Assembly (NCBI GenBank): GCA_963678675.1
Contig: OY783196.1
Coordinates: 16,982,138-17,046,137 of the forward strand
Direction: 5' to 3'
DNA length: 64,000 bases
Origin: Xiphydria camelus
Taxonomy: Eukaryota > Arthropoda > Insecta > Hymenoptera > Xiphydriidae
The notes beneath the pieces are model-generated. The model worked only from the letters and a program-made list of their open reading frames with translations, was not told the DNA's origin and did not search any database. The position numbers were made by a program, and so were the translations under genes. Below, piece by piece: positions 22,491 to 35,259 of the stretch (position 1 is its first letter; each line of letters begins with the position of its first letter).

Positions 22491-24658
22491 TTATTTGCCA
22501 AGATAATGCGCCATGGGATCTTCGTCGCGTTTCCGCTTCATTTGGAAAGCTTCTAGCTGTTCCGTCGTCGGTTCCTTCACCTGACACATACTGTTGTAAG
22601 GACGTTTTCTTTCATCCATTCTCAATAGTCTCTCCGCTTCGCGTTGACCTTCCTCCTCTCTTCTTAGAGCTTCCTTCAACTTATCCTCCTCTTTCAGTTT
22701 CCCAGCTTTCCTCTTATTTCTTTGTTTCTCCTTCTGCTTACGCTTTTTTTCTTTCTTCTTCGACTTATAAGATTTACGTTCGGTCTTTGTCCTTCTGTCG
22801 TCGTCATCGTCGTCGTCGGAAGAGGAGTCACTGGGAGAACTACCGCTCGAAGAACCATCGCTAGCCTCTTCCTTCGTAGATTTCCTCTTACTCTCACTTA
22901 ATTCCTCATCTTGCGGGATCTCTCTATTACTAGTGTCATTAAATCCACTGGTGGTTGCAGCTTCGAATGCGCATATACCTGCTTCGCCGGTACAGTATGA
23001 ATTTTTTACGAAAGAATGACAACATCGGTAACCCCATTGTCCGGCTTGCCAAAACGAGCCCCAAACTGAAGTATGATTGTTCGGAAAGATATCCTCCTCG
23101 TATTTGGAACGTATTACTTGCCGATCTTGCCCTTTTATTATCTAAAACACATTTGAACGGTTATTCAATCGCGCTTGCTTATGGAATTGTACTGCTTTTT
23201 GTTATTACACGAGGTTGGCATGGATCACGTTACCTTGCCATATCTGGAATATTCGATATATTGTTCCGTTTGTGCGAGCAGTAACGTGGTTGGCGGTGTT
23301 TGAAGATGCTCTTCCCCGCCATACTGGTTTATAATACTATTGCGTGCTTTGTCCTTCAATTCGTCCCGCTTTTTGTCGTATTCTTGTTTGAGTAGCTCCA
23401 GTTTAGTAGGTTCCGCAAGTAAGTGAACATCAACACCTCTTTCGTGTGCTTCCCATGCAAATAATTGGGCCGTTGCATGCTGCTGCGTATCGCCTGAGAA
23501 TCTTATGAAGTTCTCTCCGTGATAAGCAACTCTGTGAGAAAATGAAATAATATAACAATTGAATGATTGAAAGTTTATAATTGAATTGAATAATTGAAAG
23601 TTTTATAGTTCGCATTAACATGTACATATTGAACTTACTCTTGTTCTGTACCGACGTATGGATTATCTCTCATAGATCTAGTTTTTGGATCATAATATGC
23701 TGAATTTGGATCTAAATTACGCAAGTATTTAGCCGTATCTTCTCTGATACGCAGATTTCTGACGGTAATTCTCTGTTTAGAATCGACTTTAGTTCCAGGC
23801 ATATCGACTTCGTCCACATATTTATCTTCATCCTTATCAGAGTCCTGCTCGTCGTCATCCTCAGCTTTAAGCTTTTCCGCTCGCATTTGTCTCTTTGCTT
23901 CTTCGATTTTTTGATACTCCTCTACGATTGCTCTATGCTCCGACGGATCGTAACCAGCCCATCTATACATTAATAATGACGTTAATTAATATTAATTTTA
24001 TATGGAAAAATTTTGTCGGGTATGAAAAGTTAAATAAAATCATTTTTGTGCATCTTACCTATCTCTTTTACCGTCATAATCTACTGACAATTCTGGTTGC
24101 ACAAACTCGTCAGGAGCTATATTCGAATTGGAAAACTTTGCACCTACTTTGCGTGGCCTTTCCATACAATCTTTCCTCTTGTGCGTTACGGCTCCACAAT
24201 TTTCACAGGCACCTTTGCGAAATTTATTTACTACTTTCGATGTGTCTACTCCACGCTTGTACCAATCGTTGAGACTGTTAAACTGCTTTTGCTTTTCAGG
24301 TTGCGGCCTTTGATGTTTCAAGGTAGGGCCCTGTCGTAATGGATGAATGTTAGTAATAACGCTTACAATTTCATAGGTATATACATATATTAATCTATGA
24401 CCGTGATAATACAAAGGGAAGAAAAGTTACCTGTGCGCCAAAGTACCAGGGTGTCGCGCTAATATATTGGGGAATATGAGGATTGATGTCCTTTCCTTCC
24501 TCGTCCACAGCAGCCGGAGCGGTACCAGCTTTCCTAGCCTCCTCCAATTCCTTGGCCTTTCTCCAGTCTTCCCTACTTTTCTTTCGAGGTTCATCTTCGA
24601 AAACGCTTTTATTCTTCAAGATTTCCGAAACGGGAGCATTTGCCGATGGTATTGCCAT
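22491..24658 (-). CDS. SLU7: Pre-mRNA-splicing factor SLU7
   Basis: SLU7 acts in the second catalytic step of splicing, helping 3' splice-site choice in the C* spliceosome. Five exons on the minus strand: 24431-24658, 24059-24330, 23639-23962, 23234-23531, 22491-23141; all phases fit and give 590 residues, close to human (586). Landmarks: [16 protein letters not shown] near the start, [15 protein letters not shown], the CCHC zinc knuckle [48 protein letters not shown] and [15 protein letters not shown]. Later come [30 protein letters not shown] and [18 protein letters not shown], then an acidic/basic low-complexity tail and the C-terminal [10 protein letters not shown]...[12 protein letters not shown]. 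Compared with human there is an extra stretch after TGEAG ([12 protein letters not shown]) that stays in frame and could hide a small unannotated intron. ATG choice follows the family. Confidence 0.97.
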
Positions 24659-24809
24659 CCTGGTTGACCAACTAACACTCTTTAGGTTCGTTCAACGCAG
24701 TTCAACGTGTTGCGTGCCAAAGCCGGTCCTCGTGGATTGCAGAGGGCAGGTCCGCGCCCATGGAGCGCTAAGGCGCTCTGCTCGAAAATGCGGGGAAAGC
24801 GAAATAAAA

Positions 24810-25666
24810 GGCCCGGTTGTACAATATGCCGATAAAAGAACCCGATAACTATCCAGCCGATAAGGTTGTCGGGAGGATAAGTGTGCGAACCGTATTACAA
24901 GCCGTAATTGTCGGTAGAATTGCTATCGGTAGAATAACATGAAGTTGGCAATAACTTTCCCCTACACCTAGTGACCATTGCTTTGATAAAACCGAGTTGG
25001 TAGTAATTTTTCCTCCATATTTAGTATTTATTGCTTTACAAGGTTGAAGAAATGTCCGGAAATGTCCTAACCTTTTTCATTGTTTGACTATAAACATAAC
25101 CTCGCAAGAAGTTCGTATCGTGTGCGTATTTGTTTACTTGTTTATCAATAATCGAATTAATAAAATAATAAAGTTGCGCGGTTTTTTATAACAATGTTTC
25201 ATTTGTATGAAACAAGTAGTAGTAGTGACGAAGAGAATGAATTGTTAGTCAATGTATTTCAAAATAGACGAAGAGAGAAGCGAATCAGAGAATAATTAGC
25301 AGTGCGCTTATTAGTTTCGTTCTCCATTGTGTTCTCCATTCTCCAAATACCACACCGAAAATACGCACACGTGAAGTTGTGAGGTTATAGGTCTGTTCCA
25401 ACCGAGCCGGAAACGGTATCGCCATGCGGAGTAGAGAAACGGTCATGCGCAGTAGACAAAATTTGTTCCACCTTTTTTACTTTCACTTCTTGGGGGTGGG
25501 GCGTATCCGTCCGACAACGAACTATTTGGTCGCTTCGGGTCCCGACAGCTATCCCGCCGACAAAGTGACCGACAGCAGTTATCTCTCGACTGTAATACGT
25601 CAAAAGCGGACTTGTCGGCAGGATAACACTATCGGGCAGTATATCGGCACGTTGTACAACCGGGCC
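24810..25666. mobile_element. Harbinger-type element M, 0.86 kb, with a relic exon
   Basis: Ends GGCCCGGTTGTACAATATGC and the inverted GTTGTACAACCGGGCC; TAA follows the right end and AAA precedes the left, so the duplication is imperfect. A short frame at 25194-25295 (MFHLYETSSSSDEENELL, stop after RIRE) resembles the first exon of Harbinger transposases. Its right TAA is also the left flank of element C. Confidence 0.7.
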
Positions 25667-25669
25667 TAA

Positions 25670-26653
25670 GGGCCGGTTTTACCAACACGGTATAAACGCC
25701 GTATAGCGCTATACTGAGAATAAGCAGTACGCAAGCGTTTTACCACGATGGTATAAGTCTGGAATAGGATAAACTTTGGAATAAATGCAGGGATAGCTTA
25801 TCCGGCAGTTTCAGCGCTGGATAAGCTAGCTATCCTCGGGATAACCTAACTTTTTGTTTGCGTCTTTATTATTCCGTGACAGAATCACAACCGTGACAGA
25901 ATCATAATAATTGTTATTAGTTGTGAAATAGAGTTGATTGATGTGCCAGTTGTCAAATCATCATCTGATGATGAAATTGACGTCTTACAAAGAATGAGAA
26001 ATCCTAGGAAAATACGTGCCCGGTAAGTAAATAAAGGATACCTATACCTACTAATTTATAACCAATATCTAATGCAAAACTATTCCAGAGTTGACTATTT
26101 CGAAGAATACAATGGTTGTAGAATTCTTCACTTGATTTCGTTTGGAAAAACAAACCTGTCAGAGATTATTGGGACAAATACGACATCGCATTGCTTCGAG
26201 GTCGCCAAGAAATGCAGCAATTCAGCCAGCAACGAAATTATTGCCGACTTTAAGATTTCTTGCTTCGGGATCAATGCTAATTACTGTAGGTAATCGTTTT
26301 TATCATAATGTTAAAACTTTTAATTAGTCATTATTATATGCCGCCACCTCTGCAACCTCCAACGACTCCTAATATCGCGAGGAGAGCTAGTTTACAGGGC
26401 TACAAGTTCATCGATCGGCATAAACCGCCACTGATCTCCCAGAAATCAATGGGCGACATACTGAAAAACATCAACAAAGTCAAAATGAAACTCGTCACAA
26501 GGTACGATTAAACAATTTTATCGCGGTAAACTTTTTATTCGCCAGGAACAAAGAGGAGTTTCGCATTGTCAGAATGTCGTGGCTGCGAAAGATTGATTTT
26601 GTTCACAGTGGGCTTTTAAACGTGTTTTTCAGATCGCCGGGTGGGAGACCTTT
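25670..26653. mobile_element. Pack-type Harbinger element C, cut off by the palindrome
   Basis: Starts GGGCCGGTTTTACCAACACG after TAA. It is the same as the right half of element B in inverse orientation: transposase exon 1 (to about 26021), exon 2 with the shared frameshift and an extra TGA (ttcactTGAtttcgt), then the captured MTFR-like exons (26339-26503 and from about 26634). The copy stops inside the second captured exon, at GAGACCTTT, exactly where the big palindrome begins; the remainder does not reappear after the palindrome. Confidence 0.8.
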
Positions 26654-27050
26654 CCCAAGTAGCAAGAAATATCTGTGCGATATCTATGAGATGTCTATAT
26701 GTCTAGAAAACGATATCTAAATTTGGCATAAACGTGGTCGAAATCTAGATATAGACATTGCGTAGATGTCGGACAGATATCCTAAGTTGACAAGAATCGA
26801 TATTCCGTATAAATATAGATGTCGCTAGACATAGTGCAGATATAGAATGAAAGATATCGGTGAGATATCTAAATATCGATAATCGAGAAATCGACGAAGT
26901 AGATATCGTTCAGTTATCGAAAATTCGATATTCAAGTATCTCTGCTACTGATCGAAAATTAGATATTCAAGAATATCTGCCACTGATCGAAAATTAGATA
27001 TTCAAGAATATCTGCCACTGATCGAAAATTAGATATTCAAAAAGAAAGTT
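26654..27050. repeat. Subterminal GATATC-rich repeats, left arm
   Basis: Many AGATATCT / GATATCTA phrases in both directions, then tandem 35-bp units (ACTGATCGAAAATTAGATAT...) at about 26948-27040. The left arm has one unit more than the mirrored block at 46132-46528. Confidence 0.8.
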
Positions 27051-27164
27051 GATCTGAAATATATGTATTGGTGTTAATCGGGAAAATCAAACACGTATAT
27101 TTGAGACACGAACTTTATTGGAAGTATGTTCATAAATCAGAATAAGGTGAGTGAAACAAATCTG

Positions 27165-27550
27165 TTATATTGAAATAATCGATTCCCTGACAGAAAGATT
27201 TTTACTAAAAGTACGTTCGAAAAGCGCAATAAGATAAGTGAAATAAACTTATCACATTTAAATAATCGATTCTCTAAAAAAAAAAAAGAATTACAGTGCA
27301 CAGCACAGTATTAGAGAATTAAGGTAAGTGAAAAAAACTTATTATATTTAAATAATCGATTCCCTGACAGAAAGATCTTTACTAAAAATACGTTCGGAAA
27401 GCGCAATAAGATAAGTGAAACAAACTTATTACATTTAAATAATCGATTCCCTAACAAAAAAGAATTACAGTGCACAGCACAGTATTAGAGAATTAAGGTA
27501 AGCGAAAAAAACTTATTATATTTAAATAATCGATTCCCTAAAAAAAAAAG
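27165..27550. repeat. Tandem repeats of about 190 bp, left arm
   Basis: Successive copies share AAATAATCGATTCCCTGACA, AAAGCGCAATAAGATAAGTG and TTACAGTGCACAGCACAGTA. The mirrored block lies at about 45664-46049. Confidence 0.7.
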
Positions 27551-28110
27551 AACTGCAATGCGAACATACCATATGTGTAGTTTACTGCAATTATTTGTGA
27601 TTAATTGCAGAATATTACAGTGAACTACAGGTATAGCGCGTATGTGGTTTACAGTAATCTTCTATAGTTGATAGCTATGAGTAGTTAACTATAGAATATT
27701 ACAGTAAACTACTCATATGATATTTTCGCACTGCAATCCTTTTTCGTGAGGATTTCAATTTCGTTAATGAGCTGCTTGCCTTACAGTTACACATATATTT
27801 GGTAATTAGCACAAAATCTTTATAAAGGTATGACCAGAAAGCACAAAGTAAGTGAAACAAAGTTATGTTTGAATAACCGCTATCAATTTCGTTAACGGGA
27901 TGTTTTCTTTATACTTATGAGTATTATTACTGTCGGCTTCCGGATGTTGATAGCTGAGTCCATATTTATTAATTTGCCGCCGTTTTGCAAATTAACGAAT
28001 ATGGACGGGGTTACTATCTGGAAGCCGAGAGTAATGTATTACTGGCTGCGAAAGCCCGACAGTCTTGAGAATTCTTTCCTATTTCTAGCTCATTTTTGGT
28101 TTTCCCTTAA

Positions 28111-28409
28111 CTCTTTGCACTCCAGGCCTGTTTACAGTACTTTATCGCGTAACGTAAACAAAGATATTGAGTTTAAACGTCGCATTTGGAGGGGACGCTT
28201 GAACCCTTAACCCGCGAGGTGCTACCAAATCGTATAACGCGAGGCCGGGGATAGCGGTCTCGCAGACCGACATCACGGGTTGAGGGTTAAGGCGACTCTG
28301 GCGTGTGTTACGGCCCACCGTCCAGTGTATGTAAAAAATAGCACGGGCGCCTGAGCGGTGCCGCGTGAATCGCCTGGGCACCGGAGTGATGTCGCAGGAG
28401 TGCAAAGGA
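28111..28409. mobile_element. TTAA-flanked piggyBac-type MITE, left arm
   Basis: TTAA|CTCTTTGCACTCCAGG at the left and CTGCAAAGGA-type mirror (GGAGTGCAAAGGA|TTAA) at the right. A further TTAACCC/GGGTTAA pair lies inside. The mirrored copy at the same place in the other arm is 44805-45103. Confidence 0.65.
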
Positions 28410-28445
28410 TTAATAGCGAATCGGACTCTAATTCGATGCAACGAT

Positions 28446-28652
28446 TTATTCAATTAGATTCCGACTCGCTATTAAACTTGCACAATATATGTTTTCCCCC
28501 TCGTTTTCTATCCTTTCTTCCTCTTCAATTTCCTCTTCTTTCTGTTGCTCCTCCTCTTCATTATATTCGTTCTCCTTATCACTTTCTTCATTTTTCCCCT
28601 CGTCATCGCCATAATTTTCTTCTTCTTCTTCTCCTTCGTTGTCATCGTTGTA

Positions 28653-28684
<32 letters not shown>

Positions 28685-28772
28685 TGCGCTGCTCGTTCAT
28701 CTCTTCTTCCAAATTGAGACGTCGCTCAACGTTAGCATTCCTGAGGACGAAAATATCGAGATTAAACGTCAT
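28446..28772 (-). other. Acidic low-complexity frame, left arm
   Basis: Reads MTFNLDIFVLRNANVERRLN, then long Asp and Glu runs built on GAC and GAG/GAA triplets. It could be an exon of the DUF4806-type gene (a possible acceptor, CCTCAG, precedes GAATGCTAAC) or only a translated triplet repeat. Mirror: 44442-44768. Confidence 0.35.
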
Positions 28773-29272
28773 TTCGTCTCCAAAACATCAAGTCATTTTA
28801 TATTGGATTCAATGCGGCAGTTGGATACGTACTTGGAGAGCTTCGATCTGATACGCGATGACGCATTCCGCAACCAATTCTTGATATGGACCTCTATGTC
28901 ATATTCACTTACATTTGGATATCTCCCGCGAACCGTATCTACAAAAAATCACGTTATTCATCAGTATATTCCCTCGAGTTATTGTTTTACGTAAACTATA
29001 TGCAAATTGATTACAAACCAAAAATTACGTCTTTCAATTTTAATTTTGAAAATACTGCTTTCCCTTTTGCCCCGGTCCAGCTGTATTTGACTGCAACTGA
29101 ATTTGATAGCAGGGAGCTCAACATTTTGTAAATCGTTCTTTTTACATCCATCCCGCCAATGAGAGAAATTCCCGCGATCTGCAATTAAAATGATGTAACG
29201 ATGAGTCGCATATTCGTAAAGGCTACGAGATGAAACGATGGACATTTCGACTACGAAGTACCGAAAGCTCAC

Positions 29273-31214
29273 CAAATCCCGCTTGTAATCTCCACGATTC
29301 AGCAGCCTCTCTATACGCTCAACTTGCTCAGGCAACGAGATTGGAAACATGTCCATGATTTCGTTTATGGTTGTGGTTCTACGAGGTTCGTTTAATACGG
29401 ACTTGCCGCGGATCAAAAATCTCCCCAGAGTGTTAAACTGGTCATTGATGTGAATCAGACCTTGTTTCAGAAAACTGAGTTCCCGCAAAACTTTTAATTG
29501 GAATTCTAAAAATTGGAGAACATTAAGGATTGATTTGCCGTCACTGTGGGATTTTTTATCCGTCTCCGTGGCATAAAGAAAGGCAGGTACCTACTAATTA
29601 CCTTTATTAGCATCGCACTCCGTTGTAGCCACGGGTGACACAGGGGTAGATTGTCGCGTTGAAACAAATCCGTTACTTCTGTCGTTTACAGAAGCTGCAG
29701 ATCCCGAGGAGTGGAATGGAAGGTCACCTACAACTACATCAAAATCAACGGTATAGACTAGCCACAATTGTTTTGGATATCGCAAGGACAAACTTACTCG
29801 ATTCGAAAATGTCTCGTTTATTAGCTTCAGTCGACAAAATTGAATCACTGCTTAAAGATTCAATTAACACTCGCTTTCCAGAGTTATCTCCGCAGAGTTG
29901 CGCAAGTCTTTCGCTGGAAGTGCTACTTGAAGCTTTACTGCAGTGATACGCGTCGACAGGTGCGGGTCGTTTTTTCTGTCCGTAACCTGAATAGATTATT
30001 TGAATGACTCAAAATAGCAGTATAACACTGAGTAAATATAAATAACTGTGTTATCCATTAAAAAAGTATGTACAGTAGACGCTCTCTTAACCGGCCTTGA
30101 CGGGACCGACCTAGGGTCGAATAACCAAAAAGCCGGTTAAAGAGAAGGTAGTGAAAAACCCATGTAAAAAACACTTTCGCAAGGAAGAAAAAAAATACAA
30201 TTTTTTCAAAACACTAAGAAAACAGAACTTTTATTCTGTATTAGAAACATACATTACAAATTAACATTTCACGAACTGTAAAAAATATGTAGGTTTTCAA
30301 GTTGCTACTTGTCTGCGGCCGCGAGCAGCAATAACAATAACAATGTATTCCTAGAAGAGGCCGGTTAAAGCGGCGCCGGGTAAGAGAGCGTCTACTGTAA
30401 TAAGTATTGGAAGCAATTGCATGAGAATGAATTTCATCGACATCAGAGTCCTTCAAATGCAACCTCTTATTACTTCAAAATTATGACTCAATATCTCATT
30501 AGCATTTGTTTCATTTATACGTTGAATGACAAAAAGGACTCACTTTTTTTTTCGCGTTGATCTCGACAATCCTGAGTCAGACTGTTTTGACATTGTTTTA
30601 AAAAAGCTGGAACTTTTGGCAATTTACTGGCTTTCGTGGCATTATTTTGGCGTTTTTCCAGATTTTTCATGCCAGATGATTGATTAAACATCGTGCTTCG
30701 ATATTCCTCTTCATCGTCTGAAGAGAAACGTCTTACTTTGCGTATTTTCCTTCTCTGCTGAGCATCGGAGTCTGTATTTAAATCCGACGTGTCCTCTGCC
30801 GTTCTGCATTTTTCTTTCGCCAGCCTATAATCATCTAGAATGATAATGTGTAATGTAATTATAAAATTATAATTATCGTCGTCCTCCTTAAGTATTTAAT
30901 ATTACGCACGCACACACGCACGCACACACACACACACACACACACAGACCTCAAAGTCCCACACACATGCAAACAGAGAGGTAGAAGGAACAAGACTTTG
31001 CTTTACCGAAAAAATTATTGCCTATAAGTCGTGCGGGAAATTTTTGCCATGTATCTGGATCGATTTTCCTTCTGATCAAGTTTCCAGCATTTGTCGTCTT
31101 GGAAGGCCACCAACAATATCCGTTCTCAAACCATTTTTTTGGTACGACTTCCACCTTACTTTCTTCAGTGAAATTCACGATTATCCACATATCGTGGTGA
31201 ATGGCTGATTGCAT
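29273..31214 (-). CDS. DUF4806-type transposon protein, left arm, open frame
   Basis: Exons 31007-31214, 30544-30834, 29798-29986, 29602-29727 and 29273-29505 join in phase with GT/AG borders. The start MQSAIHHDMWIIVNFTEESK followed by VEVVPKKWFENGYCWWPSKT and RRKIDPDTWQKFPARLIG is the opening typical of arthropod DUF4806 transposon proteins. Next come a basic, Ser/Asp-rich middle (RRKIRKVRRFSSDDEEEY), Ser-rich linkers, and the DUF4806 part (LRELSFLKQGLIHINDQFNT...MDMFPISLPEQVERIERLLN). The family function is unknown; it is found beside EnSpm-like transposases and may bind DNA or the transposase. The last exon is uncertain: two acceptors follow 29273 and neither gives a clear family ending. 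In this arm exon 3 is open, unlike the right arm. A pogo-like MITE sits in intron 2. Confidence 0.65.
30073..30397. mobile_element. pogo/Tigger-like MITE, left arm
   Basis: Ends CAGTAGACGCTCTCTTAACC and the inverted GAGAGCGTCTACTG, flanked by TA. Mirror copy 42819-43143. It lies in an intron of the DUF4806-type gene. Confidence 0.75.
30905..30945. repeat. (CA)n microsatellite, left arm
   Basis: In the first intron of the DUF4806-type gene; the mirrored (TG)n run at about 42258-42311 is 12 bp longer. Confidence 0.85.
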
Positions 31215-31443
31215 TAAAAAGAATAAGCAATATGAGAATCAACGATATAGACTAGTCGCAATTATCTTGAATAACGCGAGGACAAACTTACTTGTTCACG
31301 ATACAACTTGAAAGATTCTGGTCGGTTCTCTTGTCCGTAATTTCCCCTTTCCGTTATTTATTAATTAATGTAATTTATTAATATTATATATTATATTATA
31401 CGACGTATAATTATTATTTTATTGGACGTATACGCGAAGCTTT

Positions 31444-33710
31444 TTAATATCCATTGGTTTTCGTATGTAACAATGGAAGTGCGATTAGTTTTGGACCACG
31501 TGGAAGTATCATATATTTAGCGACAACATCGACAACTGGCCATGTTTGAAGGTGTAACAGTTGATTTTGTAATTCGTATATTTTAATAATGGAGCTATTG
31601 CAGGGTTCTGTGTAATAATCTCTTTTATCTATATACTCTCGGCCAATAATGACCAGTTCGTTGGATTCTGTCGAGTCAGCAAAATTTTCAATTTTAATTA
31701 TATTACCGTCTCTCGTCCCACAATAACAGTTAGGCTCTTTTATTCGTAATATGAAATTTTTATGCTCGAATGTTTCAAACTTGTTGACCATATTTGAAGA
31801 ATTTGGTTTGCTAGGATAATTATTGCGAGGATACAAAGATTGAGCTTTATTCGTGTTTCGCGTTTTCCTTGATATTTCATTTCTCTTCGTTAATTCTCCG
31901 TATCGTTTAATAATTTGTTCTAATGGTCGGTTTGGTCCTCGAGTTAAGCATTTTAATCGATACATGTAGTTTTCAAAATGAAATGCACTGCATGAATTTA
32001 GATTTCCATATCTCATAAAGTCGTCTGCCAAATGGTAGAGACCATGAACATTGAAACTTATTTGGTGTTCTCCATACAAAACTTTAAAGCACTCCACGAA
32101 ATGCTTCAATAACATCCGAGCATACAAAACTATTTCTTTAGTTGAACTATCATTAAGTAAAATGGACATCGCCACGTGAAGGCAGAGAAAATGATTGAAC
32201 ATATCTTCAGTAAGAATTCCCCGCAAAACTATTATTCCCGTATACAACAAAAATTGTCGAAATTCCGTCGCTTTCCATCTTCGAAAGTCTTCTATTTTTC
32301 TGGGAAGGCGGGCAAAATCTGTAGGAATGCATTTTCTTAATGAGAGGAGCCTCTCTGATAACCGTTTCACATCGCGGGCAGGTATTCGATTTGGTATTTT
32401 CCCGGATAACCACAGCATTATCAATCGTCGAACAACCCCTAAGCAAACTAGGTGCATGTAATCGAGGGGAAAGGAATCTATCATGTGAATATCAGGAATG
32501 TTCTCTAGTATAGATGTACCTTGGTGATAATTAGCATCTTCTTGATTTACAAAACTATGATGACTTCTCAATGCACCGATTTTTGGAAAACATACACGAC
32601 CTTTCAAGTACTTTCCTTTTGTCGTACATCTGTTGCAAGAATAATACCCCGAATGTCCTTTAACTTGCAAGATGTAACATCTGGCGGGGGTATCAGCGCA
32701 AATACCACTGATTTCTACCGAAATTACTTGTTCTGACGCTATTTCAAGGCCATTGGATACTACCTCACAAGCTTCGGAAACAAATTTACTTAGGAACAAA
32801 TTTACGTCTTTTGGTTTTTCGTCACCGTGATACAAACCAATAATAAAAACAGAAGCAACACCAATCGGTAACAGAGTACCAAGTATTGGCCAGAACTGAC
32901 TTGAAGAACTGTTAGTTAAGGGCAGTCCGTCAATGCCAATTATAACGCGTATACGTGAAGGTATATATTGTGACTGCTTGATTGCATTTAAAAGACCATT
33001 TTTTAATCCAAAATGACAGTAACGCCCGGGAGGTATACTTGTCGAAAATGTCGAGATTGGTGTTTGTAGTAAAGTCCGCGAATCAGTAGGTAAAATAGGA
33101 ATATTGGAAAATTGTCTTAATATTTTAAGTAGATCTGTTGCCGCCTTATGACTTATATTATTTTTTAACATCCAGTCTATTATTTGATGCTGAAAACTCA
33201 TTTCATCGAACGTTTCGTGATGGTCTTGGAGGTCTTCATTATTCGATTGGAATACTTCTTCCTCTTCTATATCATTTTCTATATTTTCATCCCTTCTGAT
33301 ATTCCAACTATCCACACTGTCCCTCATTTCCGTATAACCATGGACATTATTAAGAATCACGTTATCGCCAATGCTAACAGAATGTTCAATACATTTCCTT
33401 GAGATGTGCTTTCTAGCTTGACTTTTTCTAGCTTCACCGTTATTATTGAGAACGTTATCTATATTTTCAATAAATGAATTAGTTTGTGAATCAAATATAT
33501 ATATATATATTTATTGCAGTATTACTTTTAGTTTCTAAGTCATATATTATCATTACTTTTCGGGGAAGACTCATTGACGTCCATCAACATTCTATCGATA
33601 GGATACTCGATGTTTTCTAAATTTTCCGATGCAAATATTGACAATTTTAATCTTTTGTACTGAGCCTGACGGCTTAAAGACAAAAAGTCTTTTCTTTTTC
33701 TTGTAGACAT
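31444..33710 (-). CDS. EnSpm/Transposase_21-like transposase, left arm
   Basis: A long open frame of 638 codons (31444-33360) extends upstream as exon 31444-33458 and joins a first exon 33557-33710 through a 99-bp intron (GTAATG...TATAG), giving about 722 residues from the ATG at 33710 (MSTRKRKDFLSLSRQAQYKR). Features: an acidic N-terminal part; IIGIDGLPLTNSSSSQFWPI and DEKPKDVNLFLSKFV, the DDE-type core phrases of animal EnSpm/Transposase_21 proteins; a zinc-binding-like GHSGYYSCNRCTTKGKY; and SFPLDYMHLVCLGVVRRLIM with a His/Asp pair typical of this group. The frame has no stop. The counterpart at 39494-41760 differs by one Leu/Ser change in my comparison. Superfamily naming is by motif memory; a related superfamily is possible. 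Confidence 0.75.
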
Positions 33711-33791
33711 TATTTGAGTTTGTATATACGTAACTGAAAACAAAAAGTCAAGCTACTATGACGGTTTGAATTAACTAGATGAAATCTGTGG

Positions 33792-34442
33792 CTTGGTTCT
33801 AAAAGGGCCAATGTCAATTTTTCGATTTGGGCCAAAGGGGGCGTCCACAAACCAAGTAACGCTCTTGAGGGGGGTAGAGGGGTAAGCTACACTGTCTACA
33901 TAGTGTGACGAAGGGGGAGGGAGGATACGCGAGAAACAGTTACGTAACGGCAGACAAAAAAAATTTACTAATAAAATTTAATGCTATTCTTTAATATGGC
34001 GAAAAAATCAAATAGTTTTTGTATATAAAAACGAAAACTAAATAAATGTTATATTATTTAATATGAAAAAAAAAAATGTTAATTTTTGAAAAATTTATTT
34101 TTAAGTGCAATTGAAACGTTACGTAATATTTCAGGGGGAGGGGGAGGGGTCAAGCCAATTGTCTACATCGTGTTACATGGGGAGGGGGAGGGGGTCAAAA
34201 TTAGGGAAAAAAGCGTTACGTGATTTGTGGACGCCCCCAAAGTGCATAATCAAACTGTATTTCAAGAGAACCTTTAAATGTAGAAAGGGCCAATGTCTAC
34301 TCACAATAACAACCGTGCTATAAAAGTGCGTAGGGTCAATGTTTAAATCGAAAAAAAAACATTTAATTTTATAGGTAAGAAGGCCAATGTGGACATAGGC
34401 ATAAATTAGCATTTTATGACTTTGGCCCTTTTAGAACCAAGT
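33792..34442. mobile_element. Two nested inverted-repeat elements, left arm
   Basis: Outer pair: CTTGGTTCTAAAAGGGCCAA at about 33792 and TTGGCCCTTTTAGAACCAAG at about 34442. Inner pair: GGGGGCGTCCACAAACCAAG at about 33837 and ATTTGTGGACGCCCCC ending about 34238, with C/G-rich runs beside each. Same arrangement in the right arm at about 38762-39412. Confidence 0.6.
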
Positions 34443-34705
34443 CTTGTTTAATTCTTTTGAAGCGTTTTTTGTGTTTTCTGTAAAATTTGTGATTCTGCAG
34501 TTACGAGGTTTGATAATTAGGGTGACGATATCTGAATAGCATGATTTTTTCATCGTGAACATTAAGCAGGTTTAACTTTCGTGGCAAAATAATAAAATTC
34601 GGTCTGATAATGTTTCTCTCTGAATTAAATTTTTTCTATTATTCGATGCGTGAATCGGAGAACAACAGTCAACAAGTTAACAGGCCGGTCCGAGTCAGTA
34701 ATGCA

Positions 34706-35012
34706 AAGCCGGGATCCCACGACGCGCAGTTCGGCGAATCTCTGGATATTTGTGAAGGTTTGCAAGCCATGAGAATAGAGAAGCGCGGCTCGGCCTTGCT
34801 ATAATTCGTCGGTACATTTGACACGAATCAAAGGAATTTCGATCTCTTTGCCTAGCCGAACCATTTGGCGACCTACAGTCGAGCGATCGAGACTCGCCAA
34901 ATCACAAGCCATGGAAATACTAAAAGATCGCATATGTAGGTACTTGTATTACGCCGCACTTTGGCTCGGCGACTTGAGACTCGCCGAACTATGCATTGGG
35001 GGATCCCGGCTT
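34706..35012. mobile_element. Inverted-repeat element with AAGCCGGGATCCC ends, left arm
   Basis: AAGCCGGGATCCC at the left and GGGATCCCGGCTT at the right, with GTTCGGCGA / TCGCCGAAC inside. Mirror 38192-38498. Confidence 0.6.
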
Positions 35013-35259
35013 AAAATGCAATGTAATTCTTGTCAGTTGGAACGTGAAACTGCCTATAAACTGGCCGAGTCGAGCCTGCAATGTAACATACAATGTACCT
35101 AGACTCGTGCGGTTGGGATGGAGCCTCCGATGCCGAACGAGCGGCTTGCTTTGATGCGTCGAGAATCACATACAGGCTCGGCTCGGTAGTGAATACGTGG
35201 CTTTGTGTTTGTTCGTAAAACCGATTTTCGACCGTAACGTTGCTTCGTTCGCGTTCGTG

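Noticed and set aside
28358..28717. Arg-rich frame opposite the acidic frame in each arm
   Set aside because: It is the reverse reading of a GAC/GAG triplet repeat.
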